Shown here: in pieces, positions 1 through 8,048 of the stretch | How the letters are laid out: each line of letters opens with the position of its first letter | Position numbering within the stretch: position 1 is the stretch's first letter | NCBI GenBank assembly: GCA_025062045.1 | Contig: JANXAF010000007.1 | Span: 21,454 to 85,453, forward strand | Direction of reading: 5' to 3' | DNA from: Thermodesulfobacteriota bacterium | GTDB lineage: Bacteria; Desulfobacterota; Syntrophorhabdia; Syntrophorhabdales; JANXAF01 | Length of the DNA: 64,000 nucleotides | The notes under the pieces: model-generated | Seen by the model: only the letters and a program-made list of their open reading frames with translations | Databases searched by the model: none | What the model was told of the DNA's origin: nothing | Program-made: the position numbers and the translations under genes

Positions 1-1
1 T

Positions 2-31
2 CTATATAGAATCGGCTCTACTGGCAGGTAA
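2..31 (+). CDS. possible C-terminal end of an upstream gene (partial)
   Basis: One frame is open from base 2 and ends in TAA at 29-31, two bases before the ATG of the next gene. Only nine codons are visible, so no family can be assigned. The tight spacing would suit an alpha (CoA-binding) subunit of the acyl-CoA synthetase that follows, but that is a guess from context. Confidence 0.3.
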   Translation, partial: LYRIGSTGR

Positions 32-33
32 GT

Positions 34-693
34 ATGGAAACCATTTTAACCGCGTTTGAGGCACTCGAATTCCTCAAAAAAAAGGAGTTTCCTGTACTTG
101 AAAGCAAAATTGCAAAAAAAGAAGAAGAGGCCTTATTCTATGCGAAAGAGATAGGCTTTCCAGTAACGCTTAAAATCTCATCAAAAAAGGTCATCCACAA
201 AAGTGAGATAAGAGGGGTAAGGACATTCATAGTTGATGCAGAGGGGGTAAGAAGGGCATTTAGAGACCTTCTGGATTCTTTCTATTCCATTTTCCGCGAA
301 GATGATCTAGAAGGCATAATAGTTCAAAAGATGGGTTTTGGTTTTGAAATGATCGTTGGGGTATACGAGGACATAAATTTCGGTCCGGTCATCATGGTTG
401 GTCAAGGAGGAATCTACGTGGAAGATGTAGGAGACGTAACATTTAGACTTTTACCCATCACAGAGAGGGACGCCACGTCCATGTTTGAGGATATCTCGGT
501 CTCAAAAGTAGTACGATCAAAAAGAATCGCAGATTTTGACGTTTTAAAATTCCTACAGTTCGTAAAGAAAGTGTCAGATCTTGCTACGCAAAGACCAGAG
601 ATAAAGGAAATGGACCTCAATCCGGTCTTTGTCTCGAAAGAAGTGATGATATGTGATGCCCGAATAAGACTCCTTGGAGCGAGATCCGTATGA
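34..693 (+). CDS. acyl-CoA synthetase (ADP-forming), beta subunit, ATP-grasp
   Basis: This 219-residue protein looks like the stand-alone ATP-grasp beta subunit of ADP-forming acyl-CoA synthetases, which convert acyl-CoA, ADP and phosphate to the free acid, CoA and ATP. The ATP-grasp signatures are visible: PVTLKISS and KVIHKSEIRGV near residues 48-65, a VGVYEDINFGPVIMVGQGG stretch around 109-127, and EMDLNPVF near 192. The length suits the split form (about 230 residues). An AGGTAAG stretch precedes the ATG, and the stop of a possible upstream gene lies only two bases before it, so a cotranscribed alpha subunit outside the window is likely. The acyl substrate cannot be read from the sequence. 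It could make ATP from acyl-CoA formed during catabolism. Confidence 0.8.
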   Translation: METILTAFEALEFLKKKEFPVLESKIAKKEEEALFYAKEIGFPVTLKISSKKVIHKSEIRGVRTFIVDAEGVRRAFRDLLDSFYSIFREDDLEGIIVQKMGFGFEMIVGVYEDINFGPVIMVGQGGIYVEDVGDVTFRLLPITERDATSMFEDISVSKVVRSKRIADFDVLKFLQFVKKVSDLATQRPEIKEMDLNPVFVSKEVMICDARIRLLGARSV

Positions 694-713
694 GCTTTCC
701 GTGTACTGCCTTG

Positions 714-2000
714 CTACGGGATTTTCACACTCCCATCATACGGGTTTCTTATAAGCCAGATGATCAAGATGGAAGCAATTACTGAACCTGATATGACAAT
801 GAATGTATTGGGCCAGTACGTACCTTTGAGATCGTATATGAGTCCCACTGCCCAGACCCCCAAAACGGAAAGTCCATAGATTGCCGCTTCAAAGAAACCA
901 TATATCGCGCCGAATCTTTCCCCTTTGAATAGATCAGCAAGGATCGCCATAAATGAGGGAGCTGTTACTCCCCAGCCCGCACTGAAAGAAAAAACAAAGA
1001 TGTAGATGAGCCACTCCCTTTCCGGTTGCGTAAGAAATAGAGAGACCCCGCTTAGGATCAGGAATGAAGCGCCCATCGTATATGATACCTTTCTTCCCTT
1101 CCAGTCGGAAAGCCAGCCCCAAAGTACCCGAAAAAGAGAAGAAACGACGCCCACAATGGCAAGGGCAGAGGAGGCTTGATTTAATGATATGCCCTGGTCC
1201 ATAAAGATCCGTACGCTGTGAACAAGGATCACATGAACGCTAAGCAGGACTAGAGATCCAAAGGCTACACACATCAAGAACTGATTGCTCAAGAGTACTT
1301 TTTTGAGTTTGGTTTTTTCGCAACTATCTTTAGCGGAGTCTTGCTCTTTTGGACTTCTCGGACTTGAAGCCCTATTTTCGGGTTTGTGTTTTAGAAGAAA
1401 CCCGTTTGTTGGAAAGAGGAGAATAAGGGCCAGAAGACCCAAAACGAAGAAAGCCTCTCTCCATCCATGAGTGCTAATGAGAGCCTCGCTTATTATCAGA
1501 AGGGAGAATGTTCCAAATCCCATTCCAGATGATGCAATCCCAGAGGCTAGTCCCCTTCGTTTTTCGAACCAGTGCGCAAGGATCGCAGAATAGGGAACTA
1601 TGCTTACGCAAGCGGTGCCGATCCCCACAATTATGCCGTAGTAAAGATAAAACTCAAAAAGGCTTTTTACAGTTGAAGACAACATAAGACCTATAGCCAA
1701 AAGAATTATTCCGGGAAGAATAACAAATCTCGGTCCGAACCTGTCTATGGCTCCCCCGATAAAAGGCACAGAGACCATATACATGACGAAGGTGATTGAC
1801 TGGACAAATGCCGTGCTGGCCCTTGACCATTGAAATTCGTCAAGAAGAGTCGCGTAAAACACCGAAAAACTGGACCTGATCCCCATCCAGAAAGCCATCG
1901 ACAAAAAGCTGATTCCCACAAGGATCCAGCCGTAAGAAGATTCTTCCTTAAACTTCCAATTACCGTCGGTGGTCTGCACTGCCCTTTGGGCTCGGTTCAA
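714..2000 (-). CDS. MFS transporter, monocarboxylate/oxalate-formate antiporter type
   Basis: A 428-residue membrane protein with about 12 hydrophobic segments split by a charged central loop (residues about 210-235, rich in Lys, Ser and Glu), as in the major facilitator superfamily. The start is TTG with an AGGAAAGG ribosome site just upstream; no ATG gives a sensible N-terminus. It begins 29 bp after the stop of the molybdenum hydroxylase FAD subunit and is probably the last gene of that operon. This suggests that it carries the substrate or product of the hydroxylase. The family resemblance is to monocarboxylate and oxalate/formate carriers, so a carboxylic acid is likely, but the exact substrate is unknown. 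Confidence 0.75.
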   Translation of the reverse strand: MNRAQRAVQTTDGNWKFKEESSYGWILVGISFLSMAFWMGIRSSFSVFYATLLDEFQWSRASTAFVQSITFVMYMVSVPFIGGAIDRFGPRFVILPGIILLAIGLMLSSTVKSLFEFYLYYGIIVGIGTACVSIVPYSAILAHWFEKRRGLASGIASSGMGFGTFSLLIISEALISTHGWREAFFVLGLLALILLFPTNGFLLKHKPENRASSPRSPKEQDSAKDSCEKTKLKKVLLSNQFLMCVAFGSLVLLSVHVILVHSVRIFMDQGISLNQASSALAIVGVVSSLFRVLWGWLSDWKGRKVSYTMGASFLILSGVSLFLTQPEREWLIYIFVFSFSAGWGVTAPSFMAILADLFKGERFGAIYGFFEAAIYGLSVLGVWAVGLIYDLKGTYWPNTFIVISGSVIASILIIWLIRNPYDGSVKIP

Positions 2001-2029
2001 TGACCTTTCCTAGGTTTTTACCGAGACTA

Positions 2030-4414
2030 CTAACCTTCGGGATTTAATTCCGAAAGCAAAGCCCTCCGCAAAAGCGAATTCAGAACCTTTATTTTAAAGC
2101 CGTTCATAGGAAGGGGGGAAGCGGATGAAGAAATCATTTCCGCCAAAGCTTCTATTGTCTTATCGTTTAGAGCTTTTCCCCGCAAGAATTCTTCCGCAAA
2201 TCTGGCCCTTATGGGTCTTGGCGATACTGAACCAAGTACTATTCTAATGTCATTAACAGTATCGCCAGAAAATGTAGCGACATAGGACAAAGTGACTATT
2301 GAAAAGTCAATAGAATCTCTTAACCTGAACTTCACAAAGGACTGTCTCGCTCTGCCGTCAAGAGGAGGGATTAAAATCTCGGTGATTATCTCAGTATCGG
2401 AGAGTCGACCGCGAGGAGATTGGAAGAATTCCTCCATAGATACGACCATTTCTCCGGCTTCACCTATGAGCTTTATCTTTGCATCAAGTGCCATAAGAGC
2501 ACATGCCACATCGGAAGGATTGACCGCAACACACCCGCAGTTTATGCATCGAGTCACTTCGTACTTTAAATCTTCAATGCTAGTTTCCCCTATATCTTCC
2601 CTCTCAAGATTCCGCTCATGTATCTCCAATCTTGGCACTTTTATCCTCTTTGAGGCTTTAAAACCTGGTACGTTAACTCTATCAAAGAGGAAATCTGTAC
2701 GAATTTCTCGGACATCCTTTCTTTCTCCAGAAAGCATTTTATCGATCGCAAAGGCCACCCTCCTTCCCATTGCTACGGCTTCTACGACCGTTGCAGGACC
2801 CAGTACACAATCCCCTCCTGCGAAGAGATTTCGGGCCACATGACCTGTGATCCTTTCAGCTTTTATCATCCTTTTTTCATCTAAGAACTCTTCTGGCACA
2901 AAGTCCACGCTCGGTATTTCCCCTATGGCTTTTATGACCGCATCGAACTCTAAAGTAAACTCCGATCCTTCGATAGGGACAGGCTTTGGCCTTCCAGTCT
3001 CATCTTTTTCTTTCAACTCCATCTTAACGCACGTAAGACTAATTTTTCCCTCTTTCTTTTGAACAGCAATAGGAAGGGTTAGAAATTCGAACCTTATACC
3101 TTCCTCCTTGGCTGCCTCCACCTCCTCTGAAAGAGCTGGTAGCTCTTTTTCACTCCTCCTGTAAATGATAACGGGATTAGCCCCGAGCCTCAAAAGAACT
3201 CGTGCCACATCTATGGCCACATTCCCCCCGCCTATTACGGCAACGTGACTTCCCGGTACCTCTTTTGAACCTGAATTCACTCTCCTTAGAAAATCTATCC
3301 CACTTATTACAAGTTCCTCCCCAGGTATATTCATCCGTATTTCTTTGTAAGCTCCTACTGCAACCAATACCGCATCGAACTTCGTCATAAGCTCATATAT
3401 GGAGATATCCTTTCCGATCTCTGTGTTAGTTTTAAAACGAATACCCAAAACTTTTTGGAAGACGTAAATCACATCATCTACAATTTTTTTCGGCAGTCTA
3501 AAGGAAGGTATTCCATACCGCAAAAGCCCTCCTGGCTCGGCATCCTTTTCAAAAATTGTCACATCGTGACCAAATCTCCTTAGATAGTACGCAGATGTAA
3601 GCCCGCAGGGACCAGACCCCACTATAGCTACAGTCTTCCCACTTTCCGGTTTTTCTATCTTTAAAATTTCTTCTGCTTTACCTAACGCGTAATCTCCCAA
3701 AAACCTCTCTAAACTCCTTATGGCTACGGATTCATCCAAATAACCCTTAGTACAGTCTTTTTCGCAGTAGTGGGGACATACGCGGCCGGTGATAGATGGC
3801 AAGGGGTTTGTCTCGTATAAGATCCTAGCTGCCTCGTTCAAATCTTCTAATCTGAGCTTTGCCAAATATGAGGGAATGTCTATCTCTGCAGGACATGAAA
3901 TAGTACAGGCGGATGGCCTTTTTTGCTCTCTATAACATTCAAAGACGGAATGGTATCTATTGTCCCCAACCAAAGCATAACATGTTTTCCCGCCCTTTAG
4001 ATAGCACGTTATGCGACCTCCGATCTGATGTGGATACCTGTAGTACCAGCATCTAACATCCTGGCATAGATTTCCAGCGATTGTGGCCATATTCCTGATC
4101 TGCGGAGTTCCGACGGAGAATGCGGCCTCAGAGAGGATTTTAAAATTTCGCTTAATTACAGGGGAAGATGCGATATCGGCAAGCTTTGTTAAGGCTCCAA
4201 TTCTTATGCAATCTTTTTCTTCTTTTATGTAGTCTAGGCCAGGTATAGTCTTTATGTTTATGATCACTTCTGGATAGCAAGATAATGAGTCCCTCCTCAA
4301 AATGGGTATTAGATCCGTTCCGCCTCCTATGAGTTTCGCTCTTCCTCTATGCTCTAAGAGGAGTTTCAGAGCCTCTTCTACTGTTTTGGCGTTTATGTGT
4401 CGAAATGGTCTCAT
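2030..4414 (-). CDS. molybdenum hydroxylase FAD/[4Fe-4S] subunit with an inserted GltD-like NAD(P)H oxidoreductase
   Basis: This is one reading frame of 794 residues. The N-terminal part (about 1-158) is the FAD-binding half of a CoxM/HcrB-type subunit: IGGGTDL near 30, NMATIAGNLCQD near 108, and cysteines in CQDVRCWYY, ITCY and KTCYA. At about residue 160 the family pattern is interrupted by some 465 residues that look like glutamate synthase small subunit: a Cys-rich N-terminus, IVGSGPCG for FAD, and VIGGGNVAIDVA for NAD(P)H. The hydroxylase sequence resumes at CINCGCVAVNPSD (about 623) and runs to the normal C-terminus. The upper start is TTG at 4420, but AAAGGAGG is correctly spaced from the ATG at 4414, which overlaps the previous stop as TGATG. 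The insertion may bring NAD(P)H electrons directly to the molybdenum enzyme. Confidence 0.8.
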   Translation of the reverse strand: MRPFRHINAKTVEEALKLLLEHRGRAKLIGGGTDLIPILRRDSLSCYPEVIINIKTIPGLDYIKEEKDCIRIGALTKLADIASSPVIKRNFKILSEAAFSVGTPQIRNMATIAGNLCQDVRCWYYRYPHQIGGRITCYLKGGKTCYALVGDNRYHSVFECYREQKRPSACTISCPAEIDIPSYLAKLRLEDLNEAARILYETNPLPSITGRVCPHYCEKDCTKGYLDESVAIRSLERFLGDYALGKAEEILKIEKPESGKTVAIVGSGPCGLTSAYYLRRFGHDVTIFEKDAEPGGLLRYGIPSFRLPKKIVDDVIYVFQKVLGIRFKTNTEIGKDISIYELMTKFDAVLVAVGAYKEIRMNIPGEELVISGIDFLRRVNSGSKEVPGSHVAVIGGGNVAIDVARVLLRLGANPVIIYRRSEKELPALSEEVEAAKEEGIRFEFLTLPIAVQKKEGKISLTCVKMELKEKDETGRPKPVPIEGSEFTLEFDAVIKAIGEIPSVDFVPEEFLDEKRMIKAERITGHVARNLFAGGDCVLGPATVVEAVAMGRRVAFAIDKMLSGERKDVREIRTDFLFDRVNVPGFKASKRIKVPRLEIHERNLEREDIGETSIEDLKYEVTRCINCGCVAVNPSDVACALMALDAKIKLIGEAGEMVVSMEEFFQSPRGRLSDTEIITEILIPPLDGRARQSFVKFRLRDSIDFSIVTLSYVATFSGDTVNDIRIVLGSVSPRPIRARFAEEFLRGKALNDKTIEALAEMISSSASPLPMNGFKIKVLNSLLRRALLSELNPEG

Positions 4415-6696
4415 CAACAAGCCTCCTTTTTCTGTAACGCCTCTAGGATTTTGTCAGGTGTTGCCGGATACGACAAAAGCCATTTACCTATTGCGTTGCT
4501 AATTGCCATGACACAGGCAGCAGGACCCGGAGAAGTCGATATTTCTCCAACCCCCACAGCCCCAAAATCGTGAGTTGGAAATGGGGTCTCAAGGATCACA
4601 TTGTTTATTTCCGGAAGGTTTCTAAAAACGCGCCATTTATAATCAACCATGTCTGTAGTTAGTATCCTGCCCAATTTAGTATCAAAAACGGTCTCCTCAA
4701 AAAGCGCCGTATCTATCCCTGCTGATCCTAGACATCCGTTAAGCTGATTTTCAAGGCAGTACTGATCGATAATCTGACCAACATCTGTTGCATTGACAAC
4801 CCTTGTAAGCTCCGCTCTACCTGTCTCCGTGTCCACCTCAATTTCAACAAAGCAGACCATAAAATTACATAAAGAGTAATCAGGTTCGAACCGGCCGTAG
4901 CCGATTAACGTCCTCATCGTTCCCATAGCCTTTCGCCAGCTTATCCTTTTTTCAGGATGGTTCTTTACGTATATAATGGCGTCTTCTGTGTCGAGCTCTT
5001 CCGGACTTACGTTGAGTTTCTCTGCGGCAAGTAAAAAGAGCTGACGTTTGACATCCTTTGCGGCTCTAATAACAGCGCTGCCTATCGCGTAAGTCCCTCT
5101 CGAACCGACAAGTCCGAACTCGTACGGATTCACTTCCGACTCAGAAGGAGAGACGAATATTCTCTCTGGAGGTATCTGGAGAACTTCAGCTGCTATTTTA
5201 CACAAATTACTCCTTTGCCCGCCGCCTTGCTCAGGGACCGCAACGTAGAGTGTACAAGTCTCATCAGGATCGATCCGCATGTAAGCTTCCGCCACATCCT
5301 CTCCCACATCAGCGTTTCCATGAACTCCTACTCCTACCCCTATCCTTTTCGAACCTCTTATCTCTGTGGGCTTTAGCCAACCCCTCCATCTCTCTTTCCA
5401 ACCGAAGACGCGTGCACCAGCGTCTATCGCTTTTGTGAAGTCTATCACCCTGGATACCCACCATTCTCCATCCCTCCAAAAATACCCATCCCCCGCTTTG
5501 ACAACGTTCTTTTTGAAAAATTCGACGGGATCTACATCGAGTTTGGCCATTGCAAGATAAAGTAAGGGAAGAAGTGCAGATTTTAACTCTTGACCCCCGA
5601 ATCCTCTTATCCATCCTGAACTGGCTCTATTGGTACAAACTATCTTTGGCCTTATATCCCAGTTAGGACATCTTATAACGAGCTGAGCCTCACCCAGTCC
5701 AACCATCACCTGAGCTTGAGTTACGGCCGAGTAATGGCCCGTATTGACAAACCAATCTGCTTTTATCGCGGTAACCGTCCCATCTTTTTTCATCCCCACT
5801 TTACCCCGGATGCGCGAACCCAATCTTAAGGTGAATGTTGCGAGATGTTCCTCCTTTGTGTATGTGAGTTTTACAGGCTTATTCGCCTCTTTAGCGAGAA
5901 GGATCGTATATATAGCAATGGGTAAAATCGTTCCTTTAGATCCGTAGCTACCCCCACACTGGGGACCGTGGACTATTACCCTAAACTTTCTCTTCATTAT
6001 GTAGTAAAGGCTTATTTTGTCCATGTAGATGCCTTGGGAGGTCAACCACACATGAACCGTGGATGGATCTTCCCAATAGGCGATTACACCTGGTGGTTCC
6101 GGAGGAAGAGGGTTAGGTATGTTCTCATAGGAGAATGTCCCCTCAACAATAGTGTCGGCTTCCTCGAACCCTTTCTCCACATTTCCAAATACGAGTTCTT
6201 TTAAGCCTTCAGGCATTTTGGGACTGCCAAACCAGGGATTGCCTAAAGGGAGAATGTTATTGGGAAACTCTTCGTAAAGTTGTGGGGCTCCAGGACGGAT
6301 AGCCTCTTCCACATCGTAGACGGCCAAAAGAGGTTCGTATTCCACTTCAATCAAATCGAGGGCTTCAAGGGCAATCTCTTCTTCCGTTGCAGCAACCAAG
6401 GCAACAGCATCTCCCACGAATCGAACCTTTTTGTCGAGGGGACGGAGATGGGACGGAATACCCATCTTCCAGTCTGGCACGTCTTTGTAGGTAAGAATTG
6501 CCTTTACTCCCGGAAGCTTCTTTGCCTTCTCAACTTTTATATCTTTTATGATTGCATGCGGATGTGGACTCCTCAAAACCTTGCCGATTAGCATTTCGGA
6601 AAGTTTTATGTCATCCAAAAATATTGCCCTTCCCGTTACTATGTCCAATGCATCTTTGCGAGGCGTAGGTTTACCTAAGAATTTGTACCGGCCCAT
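4414..6696 (-). CDS. xanthine dehydrogenase-family molybdopterin-binding large subunit
   Basis: A 760-residue large (molybdenum) subunit of the CO dehydrogenase/aldehyde oxidase/hydroxybenzoyl-CoA reductase family. Visible signatures are GPQCGGSYGSKG near residue 245 in the first Moco-contact loop, GWIRGFGGQE near 362, VPEQGGGQRS near 493, and the C-terminal GVGEIS motif whose Glu, about residue 718, is the usual catalytic base. It lies one base after the small subunit gene and overlaps the FAD subunit gene by one base, so three subunits form one enzyme. The substrate cannot be deduced. The [4Fe-4S]-type FAD partner points toward 4-hydroxybenzoyl-CoA reductase-like enzymes rather than plain xanthine dehydrogenase. 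Confidence 0.85.
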   Translation of the reverse strand: MGRYKFLGKPTPRKDALDIVTGRAIFLDDIKLSEMLIGKVLRSPHPHAIIKDIKVEKAKKLPGVKAILTYKDVPDWKMGIPSHLRPLDKKVRFVGDAVALVAATEEEIALEALDLIEVEYEPLLAVYDVEEAIRPGAPQLYEEFPNNILPLGNPWFGSPKMPEGLKELVFGNVEKGFEEADTIVEGTFSYENIPNPLPPEPPGVIAYWEDPSTVHVWLTSQGIYMDKISLYYIMKRKFRVIVHGPQCGGSYGSKGTILPIAIYTILLAKEANKPVKLTYTKEEHLATFTLRLGSRIRGKVGMKKDGTVTAIKADWFVNTGHYSAVTQAQVMVGLGEAQLVIRCPNWDIRPKIVCTNRASSGWIRGFGGQELKSALLPLLYLAMAKLDVDPVEFFKKNVVKAGDGYFWRDGEWWVSRVIDFTKAIDAGARVFGWKERWRGWLKPTEIRGSKRIGVGVGVHGNADVGEDVAEAYMRIDPDETCTLYVAVPEQGGGQRSNLCKIAAEVLQIPPERIFVSPSESEVNPYEFGLVGSRGTYAIGSAVIRAAKDVKRQLFLLAAEKLNVSPEELDTEDAIIYVKNHPEKRISWRKAMGTMRTLIGYGRFEPDYSLCNFMVCFVEIEVDTETGRAELTRVVNATDVGQIIDQYCLENQLNGCLGSAGIDTALFEETVFDTKLGRILTTDMVDYKWRVFRNLPEINNVILETPFPTHDFGAVGVGEISTSPGPAACVMAISNAIGKWLLSYPATPDKILEALQKKEAC

Positions 6697-6697
6697 C

Positions 6698-7207
6698 TTA
6701 CCTCCCTTTAGCTATCACATCTTTTACAGCGTAAAGCACATGGTAATGGCTTATGCAGCGACAGTAATGCCCGGATAAAGCTTCTTTTATCTCTTCATCT
6801 GTGGGAGCGGGATTTTCGGCTAAAAGGGCTTTCACGCTCATTATGATTCCTGGTGTACAGAACCCGCATTGGAACGCTGTGTACTTGATAAAGGCTTCCT
6901 GGATAGGATCGAGCTTCCCTTCGGCGGGATTACCTATTCCTTCTATTGTTGTAATCCTTTTTCCTTGACACTCAACTGTAAGGGTAAGACATGAAAGAAC
7001 TGGTTTTTCATCCAGAAGGACGGTACAAGCTCCGCACGCGCCATGGCCGCAGCCTACTTTCGTACCTGTAAGACGTAGGGTCTCCCTCAGGGTATGGGCA
7101 AGTGTGTGCCACGGATAGATATCTTTACCGACCGTTAATTCGTAATTTATCCCGTTGACCGTCAAACTAATAATGTAAATCTTTTCTTTTTGGAAGCCAA
7201 AATCCAT
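6698..7207 (-). CDS. xanthine dehydrogenase-family [2Fe-2S] small subunit
   Basis: A 169-residue iron-sulfur subunit that passes electrons from the molybdenum site to the flavin subunit. The plant-ferredoxin-type cluster is bound by CGHGACGACTVL and a later Cys in LSCLTL. The second cluster is bound by CGFCTPG and the CRC of HYCRCISHY. The usual CRCTGY is here CRCISHY, a small departure from the family. The ATG at 7207 follows a GAGGGGGG ribosome site. It is the first gene of the four-gene minus-strand operon that ends with the MFS carrier at 714. Confidence 0.9.
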   Translation of the reverse strand: MDFGFQKEKIYIISLTVNGINYELTVGKDIYPWHTLAHTLRETLRLTGTKVGCGHGACGACTVLLDEKPVLSCLTLTVECQGKRITTIEGIGNPAEGKLDPIQEAFIKYTAFQCGFCTPGIIMSVKALLAENPAPTDEEIKEALSGHYCRCISHYHVLYAVKDVIAKGR

Positions 7208-7334
7208 AATCCCCCCTCGTAGGACGTGTTACATAGGTTAAAAGAAATGGCAGTGCATGTCAAGAAAAATAAGGCCGTTTATGAGTGTCGAAAAGGTCCA
7301 AAAACCTGGTATTTCAAAAGCTAATCCTATCTGC

Positions 7335-7354
7335 ACTTGAGATATATCTCGAGT
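7335..7354. promoter_or_regulatory. 20-bp near-perfect palindrome in a divergent promoter region
   Basis: ACTTGAGATATATCTCGAGT reads almost identically on both strands, with one mismatched pair; the inner 12 bp (7339-7350) are perfect. It ends one base before the GAGGT ribosome site of the nitroreductase gene, in the 158-bp space between that gene and the divergent molybdenum hydroxylase operon. The position suits an operator or an RNA hairpin affecting translation. Which of these it is cannot be decided from one copy. Confidence 0.4.
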
Positions 7355-7365
7355 TGAGGTAATAT

Positions 7366-8043
7366 GTGGCTATGAGATCCGTCGTAAAGATAGCCATGCT
7401 TATTTTTATTGCCTTAGCAATCGGAGGAATTATGGAGGTAAAAGGGAGTGAGTTTATTGCCCTTCCTGAACCGGCAAAGAAGGGGTCTATGTCTTTGGAG
7501 GAGAGTATCTTTCTTAGAAGGTCAGTCAGAGAGTTCTCGGATACAGCTTTAACCATAAATGAGCTATCACAGCTTCTTTGGGCCTCCCAGGGTACTGTAA
7601 AGTCGGGAAGAAGGTCAGTTCCCTCGGCTGGAGCCCTTTATCCCTTGGAGATTTATGCCGTCTGTGGGAATGTTAAAGGGATCGAACCCGGAATTTACAA
7701 ATACGACGTAAAAAGACACGGACTCGTAAGAATTTTAAGTGGTGACAGAAGGGCCGCCCTTGCCTCTTCCGCGCTCGGTCAATACTGGGTGAAAAACGCA
7801 CCGGTAAGTATTGTAGTAAGTGCCGTTTACGAAAGGACAACGAGAAAGTATGGTGAGAGAGGAATAAGGTACGTCCATATGGAGGTTGGCCATGTTGGAC
7901 AAAATGTACTGCTACAGGCTGTGGCTTTAAATCTTGGGGCTGTCCCTGTGGGAGCTTTTTACGACGAGGATGTAAAAAGGGTCCTTAACTTACCAAAGGA
8001 TGAACATCCGCTTTATATAATTCCGGTCGGGAAAGAAAGATAA
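7366..8043 (+). CDS. SagB/ThcOx-type nitroreductase-family protein with N-terminal signal/anchor
   Basis: A 225-residue FMN-dependent nitroreductase-fold protein. Residues about 6-22 form a hydrophobic signal peptide or anchor, so the enzyme probably works outside the cytoplasm. The catalytic domain starts with LRRSVREFSD near residue 50 and contains LLWASQG, the RRSVPSAGALYPLE stretch and a C-terminal VGHVGQNVLLQAVALNLGAVPVGAF, all typical of the SagB-type dehydrogenase group. The start is GTG at 7366 with GAGGT five bases upstream; ATG at 7372 is possible. It stands alone, divergent from the molybdenum operon and convergent with the polymerase gene. There is no peptide or YcaO gene nearby, so a role in thiazole/oxazole peptide making is unlikely. 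The substrate is unknown. Confidence 0.7.
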   Translation: MAMRSVVKIAMLIFIALAIGGIMEVKGSEFIALPEPAKKGSMSLEESIFLRRSVREFSDTALTINELSQLLWASQGTVKSGRRSVPSAGALYPLEIYAVCGNVKGIEPGIYKYDVKRHGLVRILSGDRRAALASSALGQYWVKNAPVSIVVSAVYERTTRKYGERGIRYVHMEVGHVGQNVLLQAVALNLGAVPVGAFYDEDVKRVLNLPKDEHPLYIIPVGKER

Positions 8044-8048
8044 AGCGT

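Noticed and set aside
2292..2843. 183-residue open frame on the plus strand
   Set aside because: It is antisense to the fused FAD/GltD-like gene and has no recognisable domain; the minus-strand protein has clear motifs here.
2030..4414. Fusion of FAD subunit and GltD-like part as an assembly artefact
   Set aside because: The hydroxylase sequence resumes after the insert in the same frame with its expected Cys motif and C-terminus, which a chance join would not give.
7366..8043. SagB-type protein as part of a thiazole/oxazole-modified peptide cluster
   Set aside because: There is no YcaO cyclase, precursor peptide or exporter nearby, and the protein has an export signal.
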